From positions 186,001-250,000 of the forward strand of contig NZ_QICS01000002.1 in assembly GCF_003201285.1 (NCBI RefSeq): 64,000 bases of DNA. Reading direction: 5' to 3'. The translations under genes were made by a program, and so were the position numbers. Origin of the DNA: Lachnotalea glycerini (GTDB lineage Bacteria > Bacillota > Clostridia > Lachnospirales > Lachnospiraceae). The notes under the pieces were generated by a model that was not told where the DNA came from, did no database searches, and worked only from the letters and a program-made list of their open reading frames with translations. This document shows positions 46,488 to 55,218 of this stretch, piece by piece. The first letter of the stretch is position 1. Each line of letters begins with the position of its first letter.

Positions 46488-47829
46488 AACGAAAAGCGTA
46501 TGCCCGGTATGTCTGAAAGTAATTAAAGCCTATAAGGTAGAAAAAGAAAGAAAGGACGAAGAAGAGATAAAAGGGATTTTTTTGGATAAAACCTGTCCTG
46601 AACATGGAGAATATTCTACTCTAATATGGGAGGGAGATGCAACCTCTTATCTGGCTTGGAACCGGGAAAACACATTAAATGATAGTCAATTTTACCAAAC
46701 TGATATTGAAAAGGGCTGTCCTTATGATTGTGGTTTGTGCCCAGAGCATAAGCAAGATACCTGTTGCGTCCTTTTAGAGGTGACAAATCAATGTAATCTA
46801 CACTGTCCGGTATGTTTTGCAAGTGCAGGTGATGCAGTAAAACAAGAACCGACTTTGCAGGAGATTGGCTATTATTATGAGACTTTAATGGAAAATGGAG
46901 GTCCTTTCAATATTCAGCTTTCAGGTGGTGAACCGACTATGCGCAATGACTTATGTGATATCATTCGTCTAGGTAGGGAAAAGGGATTTTCTTATTTTCA
47001 GTTAAATACAAACGGTATACGTTTGGGAGAGGAAGAAGCACTTGCAAGAAATCTGAAACGTGCAGGCTTAAATAGTGTTTTTTTACAGTTTGATTCTATG
47101 ACAGAAAAACCTTATGAAATTCTTCGAGGAAAGCCACTCTTTTATATAAAAGAAAAGGCGATTGAAAATTGTGCGAAAGCAGGTCTTGGAGTTGTTTTGG
47201 TGCCAACGCTCGTTTTAGATGTTAATGTAAATGAAATTGGTTCAATATTACAATTTGCGATTGATAATCTGCCTGATATACGAGGGGTGCATTTTCAGCC
47301 CATTAGTTATTTTGGACGTTGTGGCTTAACGGCACCGCAACGCCGCCTTACGATTCCTAGGGTGTTGTCAGAAATTGAAAAGCAGACAAATTCAGTGATG
47401 CATGCCAATGATTTTCAGGGTGGTAGTGTGGAACATTCTCATTGTTCTTTCCATGGAAATTTTATGAAACAGGCAGATGGACATATCAAAGCAATCATAG
47501 GCAGTAAGGCAGATTGCAAATGTAGTTCAAATCAAACCAGAGAGTTTGTAGCAAAAAGATGGTCGGCAGCAAAGTGCTGCAAAAAGAAAGAAGAGGAACA
47601 AGAAAAGTGCGAGAATGGTTCCACTACATCTTTGGATGATTTTTTAGAACGTATGGAGATGTTTACTTTGGCAGTATCAGGAATGGTATTTCAAGATGCC
47701 TTTAATTTGGATTTGGAGCGATTGCAGCGATGTAAAATTGGTGAAATCAATAAAGAAGGAAAGAGAATTCCATTTTGTGCTTATAATTTGACCTCAGTTT
47801 CAGGTAAGAGCCTGTATCGCAATGAATGA
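46465..47829 (+). CDS. Radical SAM protein, TrsS-like
   Basis: The 454-residue protein has an N-terminal zinc-like CPVC...CPEHGEYS part (about 8-50), a cysteine-rich CPYDCGLCPEHKQDTCC stretch near 85-101, then the radical-SAM motif CNLHCPVC near 111-118 binding a 4Fe-4S cluster. SGGEPTMRNDL near 152-162 binds SAM. More cysteines lie near 330-400 (CSFHGNF, DCKCSS, KCCKKK). It resembles the radical SAM protein of the DVU155x set, which in some organisms is a selenoprotein; here Cys replaces Sec. The GTG at 46465 has GAGGTGG upstream; an ATG 15 bases earlier is possible. The stop overlaps an upstream ATG of the next gene. Confidence 0.7.
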   Translation: MKNYLIGETKSVCPVCLKVIKAYKVEKERKDEEEIKGIFLDKTCPEHGEYSTLIWEGDATSYLAWNRENTLNDSQFYQTDIEKGCPYDCGLCPEHKQDTCCVLLEVTNQCNLHCPVCFASAGDAVKQEPTLQEIGYYYETLMENGGPFNIQLSGGEPTMRNDLCDIIRLGREKGFSYFQLNTNGIRLGEEEALARNLKRAGLNSVFLQFDSMTEKPYEILRGKPLFYIKEKAIENCAKAGLGVVLVPTLVLDVNVNEIGSILQFAIDNLPDIRGVHFQPISYFGRCGLTAPQRRLTIPRVLSEIEKQTNSVMHANDFQGGSVEHSHCSFHGNFMKQADGHIKAIIGSKADCKCSSNQTREFVAKRWSAAKCCKKKEEEQEKCENGSTTSLDDFLERMEMFTLAVSGMVFQDAFNLDLERLQRCKIGEINKEGKRIPFCAYNLTSVSGKSLYRNE

Positions 47830-47846
47830 TAATGGAAAGGATGCAT

Positions 47847-49085
47847 ATGAAACGATCACGTGTGGATGAATGGATTGAAGAAAGTACAGGAATTTCTCCT
47901 CTTACAAGAAAAGCTTTGAAAGCCTATCAGCTTGATCAGATAAACCAATTATTACAATATGCAAAGGCGGGGAGTTGCCTTTATTCGTATTTACCGGAAC
48001 GAGTTACTTCTTTGAAAGAGTTTGAAAACATTAGATTCACAGACGAGGAGATGTTGACCACGAAGAGTGAAAAAATGATCTTAGTCTCTCAAAGCGACAT
48101 ATCTCGCATAATAACAATGGAAACATCAGGCACAACAGGAAAATGTAAAAGGTTGTTCTATACCAGCAAAGATCAGGAGTTAACAGTGGGCTTTTTTACC
48201 TGCGGTCTTTCAGAGTTTGTTTCTAATGGAGAGATTACTATGATTTGTATGCCCTATGAGAAAGAAGGGAGTATTGGAGCTTTGGTTGCAAAGGCATTAA
48301 CGCGACTTGGAGCAGTCTGCGTATATTGCGGCGTTGGGAAAACGTTCAAAGAGATGTATCAGATGATGAATGAGAATCGAGTGGAGCATGTAGTGGCATT
48401 ACCAATGCATATGCTATCTCTTGGCAGATGGATTAGAGCGAATGAGTTATCGATTACGCTAAAAAGTATCTTAGTGAGTGCAGATAACTGCCCTTATTGG
48501 TTGTCGCAGGAGTTGGGAAAGAGCTTTAACTGTGAGGTGTTTAACCATTATGGTTCCAGAGAAAGTGGATTGGGCGGAGCTGTTGAATGTGGTGCTCATG
48601 ATGGAATGCACGTAAGAGAAAAGGATTTGTACATTGAGATTGTTGATGAAAAGGGAAATGTGTTACCAAATGGACAGTTTGGAGAATTGGTTATTACTAC
48701 TTTACATCGGCAGGCAATGCCGCTCATTCGTTATCGTACAAAGGACTATACTCGTATTCTTTCCTTAAAGTGCGCTTGTGGGGGAATAACACTTAGACTT
48801 GACAAGGTTGTAAGAAAAGAAAGCATAGCAATGCAGGCCTTTGATGAGGCACTCTTTTCTATTAAAGAAGTATTGGATTGTAAAATAACCAAAGATAAAG
48901 ATGGTATAACTATAGATATTGTGACCGCGAACGAAGTGAGTAAAACCTATTTGTATCATAAGTTACAAAAAGTGAATTCCTTTTATTTCCCAAATACGAA
49001 GATAGACGTTCATATTATCATCGATAAAGAGAGGAACATACTACCTTGCTATTTGGGAAAACGTTGTATTTGCGCTGTAAAATAA
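47847..49085 (+). CDS. AMP-forming ligase-like protein, DVU1553-like (PaaK-related)
   Basis: The 412-residue protein resembles phenylacetate-CoA ligases. It has an ATP-binding loop METSGTTGKCKR near 92-103, the HYGSRESGLGG motif near 234-244 (usual Y-G-x-T-E), and PLIRYRTKDYTR near 293-304, before a C-terminal domain. In the DVU1551-1559 neighbourhood a ligase of this kind accompanies MOP. It may activate an acid made or used by the aldehyde oxidoreductase, or a cofactor precursor; the role is unproven. GGAAAGG supports ATG 47847 over the ATGA-overlapping ATG at 47826. The 3' end overlaps the opposite-strand NTPase gene by 37 bases. Confidence 0.7.
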   Translation: MKRSRVDEWIEESTGISPLTRKALKAYQLDQINQLLQYAKAGSCLYSYLPERVTSLKEFENIRFTDEEMLTTKSEKMILVSQSDISRIITMETSGTTGKCKRLFYTSKDQELTVGFFTCGLSEFVSNGEITMICMPYEKEGSIGALVAKALTRLGAVCVYCGVGKTFKEMYQMMNENRVEHVVALPMHMLSLGRWIRANELSITLKSILVSADNCPYWLSQELGKSFNCEVFNHYGSRESGLGGAVECGAHDGMHVREKDLYIEIVDEKGNVLPNGQFGELVITTLHRQAMPLIRYRTKDYTRILSLKCACGGITLRLDKVVRKESIAMQAFDEALFSIKEVLDCKITKDKDGITIDIVTANEVSKTYLYHKLQKVNSFYFPNTKIDVHIIIDKERNILPCYLGKRCICAVK

Positions 49086-49591
49086 TCAACCAGCTCCAAT
49101 CTTAGCGCATTGCGGTTTTCTTTTGTTACCTCAATCAGGCGAACCTTGTTGTGGTTTGCGATTTGTTCTGTCCAAGAAGCTTTTCCTAAACGTACTACAC
49201 CTAGAATAGGAATGGGTTCGTTTAATGCGGTTAAGATTTCGTGTTGAAAATCAAAAGCTTGTCTTTCAAAAAATGAACATTCGTCCATTATGAGCAAATG
49301 GGCGATTTTTTTGCGTTCTCTAATATAGAGTTTTCCAAAGTCGTTAAACCGCTGTGTGTATACCTGAGGCTGCAAGGCTGAAGTGAAACGTACCACGACC
49401 TGTTTTTCATCATAATTTTGAAACAGGTGTGCACCGTTTAAATAGAGGCAGCGATTTTCTTCCTCTCGGTGATCATCAAAATAGCTATAAAAGCCTCCTA
49501 CCTTGTAACCTTTTGAAATCACTTCATTACAAACATAGTTAATAAGTGTAGTTTTTCCTGTTTTTATTTCTCCAGTTAAAAAAATATGCAT
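49049..49591 (-). CDS. THEP1-like P-loop nucleoside triphosphatase
   Basis: The 180-residue protein has a Walker A motif GEIKTGKTT at about 7-15, a Walker B-like LLIMDECSFFERQAF near 97-111 and an ILGVVR strand, as in THEP1-type nucleotide kinases/NTPases. It is on the - strand and overlaps the convergent ligase gene by 37 bases. No ribosome site is visible before the chosen ATG or the in-frame TTG 15 bases upstream, so it is probably poorly expressed or leaderless. THEP1-like genes are sometimes found with molybdenum-hydroxylase accessory sets; a cofactor role would be inferred only. Confidence 0.65.
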   Translation of the reverse strand: MHIFLTGEIKTGKTTLINYVCNEVISKGYKVGGFYSYFDDHREEENRCLYLNGAHLFQNYDEKQVVVRFTSALQPQVYTQRFNDFGKLYIRERKKIAHLLIMDECSFFERQAFDFQHEILTALNEPIPILGVVRLGKASWTEQIANHNKVRLIEVTKENRNALRLELVDYFTAQIQRFPK

Positions 49592-49703
49592 AGTTAATAT
49601 TAACAATAAATAATAAAAAAATCAACCATAAACAGTTAAAATATCATATAATTATTACAAAATTTTTAAATAATAAAAAAAATGTCGAAAAAGTGTTGTT
49701 GAT

Positions 49704-49733
49704 ATACAAATAAAATTGTATGATAAGTATAAT
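49704..49733 (+). promoter_or_regulatory. Candidate promoter/operator of the metal importer
   Basis: ATACAA (49704-49709) and TTGTAT (49716-49721) form an inverted repeat with a 6-base spacer covering the -35 position of a TATAAT (49728-49733). Such a 6-base-spaced palindrome is the layout of ModE-type operators, and a ModE-like gene lies downstream. The sequence does not strictly match the E. coli ModE consensus. Confidence 0.35.
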
Positions 49734-49807
49734 ATATTATTCTTGTTAAAAAATAATAAGTGTATAGATACATTATGATTTGATTAATTTCTTGAATGGA
49801 GAGTATT

Positions 49808-50827
49808 ATGAAAAAAAATACTAGGAAGAGTCCCAAAAGAGTATTAATTGTACTTGGCTTACTATTATTATTAGTTGCACTTTTTTCATTAACACTTGGC
49901 AGATATCCTATTTCACTAAATGAGCTAGTTGGAATTATTTCGTCTCAAGTAATTTTCATAAAGCCATTTTGGGATGAGAAAATGGAGATTATTTTTTGGA
50001 ATGTACGTCTTCCCAGAATTATTTTGGCCATACTTGTAGGTAGCTGTTTATCTGTGGCAGGAGCTTGCTTTCAAGGGATTTTCCAAAATCCCATGGCTTC
50101 ACCTGATATATTAGGAGCATCAACGGGAGCAGCGTTTGGAGCAGCATTAGCTATTTTAAATCATGCAAGTAAGGCAATGATTAGTGTGAGCGCTTTTTTC
50201 TTTAGTATTCTTTGTGTGGGGATTGTTTATTTGGTGAGTCAAAAATCTATGGGGAATAAAATACTAGCCTTGGTGCTTTCGGGAATTATGGTTAGTTCGT
50301 TGTTTAATGCAGGCACCTCGTTTCTGAAATTGGCAGCAGACCCTATGGATGAGCTGCCGGCAATCACTTATTGGATGATGGGGAGTCTTTCGGGAGCTTC
50401 TGTGAAAGACATCAGATTTGTTTTTCCACTCATGTGTATAGGAATTTTTCCAATTATTCTTTTGAGATGGAAAATAACAGTTATAACAATGGGAGAAGAA
50501 GAAGCACGTGCCATGGGAGTAAATACTGGTTTAGTTCGACTGATTATCATTATTTCGGCTACGCTGATTACTGCGGCATCTGTTTCTGTTAGCGGCATGA
50601 TCGGCTGGGTAGGTCTTGTCATTCCGCATTTATCACGTCGCTTGATTGGCAGTAATTACAAATATCTTATTCCGGCCACTATACTATTTGGAGCGATATT
50701 TCTTTTGATTGTAGATAACGTTTCAAGAAATGTGTTAACTAGTGAAATACCAATCGGTATATTGACTGCTTTTATCGGAGCCCCATTTTTCTTGTATCTT
50801 CTTTCAGGAAGGGGGGATAAGTTATGA
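49808..50827 (+). CDS. FecCD/BtuC-type ABC transporter permease (metal importer)
   Basis: The 339-residue permease has about ten membrane segments, including the motif LPRIILAILVGSCLSVAGAC near 76-95 and GMIGWVGLVIPHLSRRLIG near 258-276, typical of type II importers for siderophores, cobalamin or molybdate/tungstate. ATG 49808 follows a GGAG. The stop overlaps the ATPase gene (ATGA). Placed directly beside molybdoenzyme genes and XdhC, it is most likely the molybdate or tungstate permease (MolB-like). Confidence 0.85.
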   Translation: MKKNTRKSPKRVLIVLGLLLLLVALFSLTLGRYPISLNELVGIISSQVIFIKPFWDEKMEIIFWNVRLPRIILAILVGSCLSVAGACFQGIFQNPMASPDILGASTGAAFGAALAILNHASKAMISVSAFFFSILCVGIVYLVSQKSMGNKILALVLSGIMVSSLFNAGTSFLKLAADPMDELPAITYWMMGSLSGASVKDIRFVFPLMCIGIFPIILLRWKITVITMGEEEARAMGVNTGLVRLIIIISATLITAASVSVSGMIGWVGLVIPHLSRRLIGSNYKYLIPATILFGAIFLLIVDNVSRNVLTSEIPIGILTAFIGAPFFLYLLSGRGDKL

Positions 50828-51609
50828 GTATATCAGTGGAACATTTGAATTTTAGTTATTGTGACAGACCAGTACTTGAAGATGTTTCTTTCCGGGCAGT
50901 TTGCGGTGAGGTTGTGTGTATCATAGGACCAAATGGAGTTGGTAAGAGCACTCTTTTTCGTTGCATTTTAGGAATAATAAATAATTATTCAGGCATAGCT
51001 AAGATAAATGAGATAGAGATTAAAACATTGAAGCCAAAGCAACTTGCAAGATTAATTGCCTATATTCCCCAGTCACATACACCAGCGTTTCATTACAGTG
51101 TACTTGATATGACATTAATGGGGACGACAGCACAAATGTCTGCCTTTGCAACACCTAGAAAACAAGAAATTATAGTAGCTGAGGAGGCTCTTAAAATCCT
51201 TGATATTTACCATTTAAGAGATCGTGATTTTACAAAGATGAGCGGTGGGGAGAGGCAGTTGGTATTAATTGCAAGAGCATTGGCACAGCAGGCAAAGGTT
51301 TTAATAATGGATGAACCAACTGCAAATTTAGATTATGGAAATCAAATACTTGTGTTAGAACAGGTAAAACATTTAACCTCGAAAGGTTATACAATTATAC
51401 AATCGACACATCAACCTGAACAGGCACTTTATTATGCCGATTATGTAATAGCTCTAAAGGATGGACGTGTTTATGCAGCAGGTAAGCCACATGATGTAAT
51501 GGATGAGGAATTGATATTTAATCTTTACGGAGTCAGGGTGAAAATTCAAAGCTTATTTGATGACAAAATACGTATGTGTATTCCAGAAGATGTTCTTTTG
51601 CATAGATAG
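50824..51609 (+). CDS. ABC transporter ATPase of the metal importer
   Basis: The 261-residue ATPase has Walker A GPNGVGKST near 38-46, the Q loop IPQSH, the signature MSGGERQLVLIARALAQ near 139-155, Walker B VLIMDEP near 159-165 and the switch His in QSTHQPEQ. It powers the FecCD-type permease with which it overlaps. AAGGGGGG lies before the ATG. It is a FecE/BtuD/MolC-class importer ATPase. Confidence 0.95.
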   Translation: MSISVEHLNFSYCDRPVLEDVSFRAVCGEVVCIIGPNGVGKSTLFRCILGIINNYSGIAKINEIEIKTLKPKQLARLIAYIPQSHTPAFHYSVLDMTLMGTTAQMSAFATPRKQEIIVAEEALKILDIYHLRDRDFTKMSGGERQLVLIARALAQQAKVLIMDEPTANLDYGNQILVLEQVKHLTSKGYTIIQSTHQPEQALYYADYVIALKDGRVYAAGKPHDVMDEELIFNLYGVRVKIQSLFDDKIRMCIPEDVLLHR

Positions 51610-51637
51610 TACCAATGAGTATAAAAGGAGAGAGAAA

Positions 51638-52810
51638 ATGAAAAGAAAAAAGCTGCATTTGGTATTTGTAATTGTAATAAGTTTAAGTTTATTATTTGGT
51701 TGCACAAAAAAGAGTGATAGTGAGACAAAAGAGTCAACGAAAGAAACAAGTGAAACGCAGGATAGTGAAGCACAAACTGCAAAAGAGACGAAAGAAACAG
51801 CCAGTGAAGAAACGAAACAAACTAAAACTAATTTGTCTGATACGGTCACATTTGTGGATTCCGCAGGTCGTGAAGTGGAAGTGCCAGAGGAAATTACAAG
51901 AATAGCGCCATCCGGTACAATGGCACAGATTGTAACTTTTGCATTAGCCCCTGACGAATTGGTTGGATTATCCGGAAAGTGGGCAACAGATGCAAATCTT
52001 ATATTAGAACAAAAATATTTAGATTTACCTGTATTTGGACAATTTTATGGATCGGGAGATTTAAACAAGGAGGCGATAGCAGCGGCAAATCCGCAGGTAA
52101 TTATTGATATTGGGGAATATAAAGACAGTATAGTAGAAGATATGGACACAATAATGCAACAGCTAGGTATTCCTACCATTTTTATTGAAGCGACAACAGA
52201 GGGAACTGGTGATGCTTATCGAATGCTTGGAAAACTTCTGAACAAGGAAGAAGAAGCTGAAGAAATAGCAGCTTATTGCGATGATGTATATTCAAAAACA
52301 AAGACAGTTATGGAATCCATAGGCGACGACAAAAAGACACTAGCGTATTGCTTGGGAGATACAGGACTAAATGTCATTGCAGAAGGTTCTTTCCATGCTG
52401 AAGTAATCAATTTACTCGCTAAAAATGTTGCTGTAGTAGAAGAACCATCTGCAAAAGGCTCCGGAAATGAAATATCAATGGAACAGCTTATGATGTGGGA
52501 TCCGGATTATATTATTTTCGCCCCAGGCAGCATTTATGAAAGTGTGGGAGAAGATTCGGCGTGGCAGGGACTAAGCGCAATTAAAAACGGAAATTACTGT
52601 GAAGCTCCAAGTATTCCTTATAATTGGCTTGGCTTTCCGCCGTCTGTCAATCGCTATATTGGAATGATATGGATGAGTGAATTACTTTATCCGGAGCAAT
52701 TTGATTACAATCTTTTTGAAGAAACAGCACGTTATTATAAAATGTTTTATCACTGCGATTTATCAGAAGAAGTGTTTAACCAAATAACCCAAAATGCAAA
52801 ATTTAAGTAA
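51638..52810 (+). CDS. Metal/oxyanion-binding lipoprotein (MolA-like)
   Basis: The 390-residue protein has a lipoprotein signal with lipobox LLFGC (modified Cys near 21), then a long Glu/Thr/Lys-rich linker (about 23-68). The periplasmic-binding fold of type II importers begins at TVTFVDSAGREVEVPEEITRI. The late motif PSIPYNWLGFPPSVNRYIGM is characteristic of the MolA/tungstate-binding branch. Being followed by XdhC and a ModE-like gene fits molybdate or tungstate. A GGAGAG site supports ATG 51638 over an upstream ATG that would overlap the ATPase gene. Confidence 0.8.
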   Translation: MKRKKLHLVFVIVISLSLLFGCTKKSDSETKESTKETSETQDSEAQTAKETKETASEETKQTKTNLSDTVTFVDSAGREVEVPEEITRIAPSGTMAQIVTFALAPDELVGLSGKWATDANLILEQKYLDLPVFGQFYGSGDLNKEAIAAANPQVIIDIGEYKDSIVEDMDTIMQQLGIPTIFIEATTEGTGDAYRMLGKLLNKEEEAEEIAAYCDDVYSKTKTVMESIGDDKKTLAYCLGDTGLNVIAEGSFHAEVINLLAKNVAVVEEPSAKGSGNEISMEQLMMWDPDYIIFAPGSIYESVGEDSAWQGLSAIKNGNYCEAPSIPYNWLGFPPSVNRYIGMIWMSELLYPEQFDYNLFEETARYYKMFYHCDLSEEVFNQITQNAKFK

Positions 52811-52833
52811 TTGTATTAAAAAGGAGATGCAAA

Positions 52834-53874
52834 ATGAAATCATTGTTCCAAGAAGCGATTATGTTGTTAAAAGAAAAGAAAAGCTTCTCGTTTGCAACAA
52901 TTATTAATCAGGATGGTTCTGCACCAAGAAGTGCTGGCTCTAAAATGCTTATACTTCCAGAGCGCATTGTGGAAACAATAGGAGGAGGTGCAATGGAAGC
53001 GGACGTTATAAGGCAGGCACGGGAATCTGTTTATACAAATCATGAGCCTATTATAAAATTTTATGATTTAAGTCCCAATGAAGCAGCCAATAGCGGATTT
53101 ATTTGTGGTGGTAACTGTGAGGTTCTAATTGCTTATATAGATGGACAAAATTCAAATAATCTCAAGGTATTTACAGAAGCACAGAAAGCAGAGATAGAAG
53201 GAAAGAAAGCTTGGTTTGTTTACGTCGTAAATATAAGTGAGAATGCGATACATCCATTTCAATTATGTCTGTCAGTGAAGGGGGAAGGTCTGATAGGTGA
53301 TTTCTACGGAAGTGAAAAATTTAGAGAAAATTTAATCTTTAATCCGATTCGAATCGCGATTCATGGGGAAACCCAGGATGGTGTCCGCTATATAGTAGAT
53401 CCAATTCACACAGGAGGAACCATGTATCTATTCGGAGGAGGGCATGTTTCGCTTGAGGTGGCAAAACTGGCTAAGAGGTTAGAATTTCGAGTAGTAGTCA
53501 TTGATGACAGAGAAGAATATGCAAATGCCAAACGTTTTGAGGATTGTGAAGCAGTAGTAATAGATGATTTTAACCATATTCCTGATTTTTCGATTAATGG
53601 AAACAGTTACATCCTTATAATTACAAGAGGACATTTGCATGACAAAACAGTTCTTTCATGGGCGCTCAGTAAAGAACCTTTCTATATCGGCATGATAGGC
53701 AGTTTATCAAAGCGTGATACAATTTACCAAAAGCTAGAGGAAGTAGGGTATGAAAAAAAGTGCTTGGAGAAAGTGCATAGTCCGATTGGTTTAGCAATAG
53801 GTGCGGAAACTCCGGCTGAAATTGCAATCAGTATAATGGCAGAAATTATAAAAGAGCGTACGAAAAAGGAATGA
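52834..53874 (+). CDS. xdhC: XdhC/CoxI-family molybdenum hydroxylase maturation factor
   Basis: The 346-residue protein has the CoxI N-terminal domain (GSAPRSAGSKMLIL near 29-42, TIGGGAMEADVI) and the XdhC Rossmann domain (MYLFGGGHVSLEVAKLAKRL near 192-211, VVIDDREEYAN). XdhC binds molybdopterin, promotes its sulfuration and inserts it into xanthine-dehydrogenase-family enzymes. It should serve the aldehyde oxidoreductase at 38943. AAGGAG precedes the ATG. Confidence 0.9.
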   Translation: MKSLFQEAIMLLKEKKSFSFATIINQDGSAPRSAGSKMLILPERIVETIGGGAMEADVIRQARESVYTNHEPIIKFYDLSPNEAANSGFICGGNCEVLIAYIDGQNSNNLKVFTEAQKAEIEGKKAWFVYVVNISENAIHPFQLCLSVKGEGLIGDFYGSEKFRENLIFNPIRIAIHGETQDGVRYIVDPIHTGGTMYLFGGGHVSLEVAKLAKRLEFRVVVIDDREEYANAKRFEDCEAVVIDDFNHIPDFSINGNSYILIITRGHLHDKTVLSWALSKEPFYIGMIGSLSKRDTIYQKLEEVGYEKKCLEKVHSPIGLAIGAETPAEIAISIMAEIIKERTKKE

Positions 53875-53879
53875 GTAGA

Positions 53880-54611
53880 ATGAAAAACGAACAAGAAAGA
53901 CTTTTTCATTGGAGTGAAGAAAGTATTAAATGGTATAAAATAGCTGCCGAGCAACAAGAGTATCATCAAAACCTTGCAAGGATAATTTTGAGTAAGTTAC
54001 CTCAAGAGCCTTCTATTTGTGACATGGGTTGTGGTGTTGGATATTTGTCCTTGGCACTTGCGTCACGTGCAAAAGCCATCATGAGTGTAGATTTAAATCA
54101 AACGGCAATTCAGGTGCTAAAAGATAATATTTTAAAAAATGAGTTAACAAATGTTTCTACATTGGTAGGTGATTTTGAATTGATTTCTCGCCCAAAGCAA
54201 CCATTTGATGCCATAGTAATGTGCTTGTTTGGTGATTTAACCGAATTCATGAATAAGGCAAGGGAGTGGACTGACAATAAGATCATTTATATTATGTCAA
54301 CAAACAGCAGACGTATTTTTACAGCAACAAAGGAAAGTACACAAGGAAATACAGAAGAAGAAATAGCTGATTTTTTAAATAAAAATAATTATACTTTTGA
54401 AGTGGAACAGATATCACTGCCGTTTGGTCAGCCTTTGAAAAGTATTGAAGAGGGCATAAAATTCATTCGCCATTATGATAGCAAAAGCACAGATGAAGAA
54501 ATTAAGAAGCTTTTGAAAAGTAAGCTGATCAGTAGTTCATCTTATCAATATCCATATTATTTTCCAAATGAAAAGAAGCTGGCTATGTTTGTGATTGACG
54601 CTAGTAAATGA
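53880..54611 (+). CDS. SAM-dependent methyltransferase
   Basis: The 243-residue protein has a class I SAM-binding motif ICDMGCGVGYLSLALASRA near 44-62, MSVDLN near 66 and an LVGDFELI loop near 93. It follows xdhC closely (ATGA overlap with an upstream ATG). I chose ATG 53880 because the AAGGA spacing suits it. It is a second methyltransferase, distinct from the one at 44295, and its acceptor is unknown. Confidence 0.75.
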   Translation: MKNEQERLFHWSEESIKWYKIAAEQQEYHQNLARIILSKLPQEPSICDMGCGVGYLSLALASRAKAIMSVDLNQTAIQVLKDNILKNELTNVSTLVGDFELISRPKQPFDAIVMCLFGDLTEFMNKAREWTDNKIIYIMSTNSRRIFTATKESTQGNTEEEIADFLNKNNYTFEVEQISLPFGQPLKSIEEGIKFIRHYDSKSTDEEIKKLLKSKLISSSSYQYPYYFPNEKKLAMFVIDASK

Positions 54612-54643
54612 TAGGTGGATTACAAAATAAAATGGGGGGTTAA

Positions 54644-55018
54644 ATGAAAACAATATTGCAAAGTCATATTCGATTAGTAATATCAGGAACAGATGATTTT
54701 TCCAATGCTTTTGGTCCTGGTACTGCGCAATTACTTCTTGGAGTAGAAAAGATGGGATCGCTAAACCAAATTGCAAAGGATATAGGTATGTCCTATAGTA
54801 AGGCGTGGAAATCAATCAGAGAAACAGAAAAGGCATTAGGAGTGGCATTGATTGAACGTAATGGGGTAAATGGTTCTAGTTTAACCAAAGAAGGGGAAGA
54901 AATCTTAGCACTATTTCAACGAGCGCATCAGGCTGCACACAACGCGGTGCAACAAGTACTCATTGAAGAGGCAGAGAAGAAAATTTTGATAAATAATAAA
55001 AATAAGAATATATTTTAA
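54644..55018 (+). CDS. ModE N-terminal-domain-like winged-helix regulator
   Basis: The 124-residue protein is the DNA-binding part of ModE: LLLGVEKMGSLNQIAKDIGM near 28-47, SYSKAWKSIRETEKALG near 48-64 (recognition helix) and LTKEGEEILALFQ near 80-92. It has no C-terminal molybdate-binding (TOBE) domains, so metal sensing may need another protein or use dimerisation only. A very strong GGGGGG ribosome site is present. It ends the metal importer/xdhC operon. Confidence 0.8.
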   Translation: MKTILQSHIRLVISGTDDFSNAFGPGTAQLLLGVEKMGSLNQIAKDIGMSYSKAWKSIRETEKALGVALIERNGVNGSSLTKEGEEILALFQRAHQAAHNAVQQVLIEEAEKKILINNKNKNIF

Positions 55019-55026
55019 AGTCATGA

Positions 55027-55079
55027 AGCAAACTGATAGGAAGGTTAATCTTTAAGATTAACCTTCCTATCAGTTTGCT
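55027..55079 (+). terminator. Long perfect hairpin after the ModE-like gene
   Basis: About 25 bases (55027-55051) pair perfectly with 55055-55079 around a 3-base loop. The stem is exceptionally long for a terminator, has no T tail, and lies 9 bases after the stop codon. It may end transcription in both directions or mark a small DNA hairpin element. Confidence 0.5.
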
Positions 55080-55167
55080 ATAGCAAAAACTTATCTCGTG
55101 AAATTGATATACCTAAAGAGGCTGTAAAATAGTGTATTTGTATTAACAGGTAAAAGGAGAATAACAA

Positions 55168-55218
55168 ATGATTGACATTATCGACATAATAAACAAAGAA
55201 ATTACAAAAAATGTATAA
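55168..55218 (+). CDS. Possible 16-residue amphipathic peptide
   Basis: An ATG with AAAGGAG 8 bases upstream opens a 16-residue reading frame, MIDIIDIINKEITKNV. Hydrophobic residues at 1, 2, 4, 5, 7, 8, 12 and 16 would line one side of a helix, and the ID..IN.KxxTK pattern is reminiscent of short phenol-soluble modulins or delta-lysin. Its length makes chance likely; it may also be a leader peptide of the iol genes. Confidence 0.3.
   Translation: MIDIIDIINKEITKNV

Noticed and set aside
44956-47829. Selenocysteine in the C-GCAxxG and radical SAM proteins
   Set aside because: No in-frame TGA was found at the expected sites; cysteine codons are present and the frames are uninterrupted.
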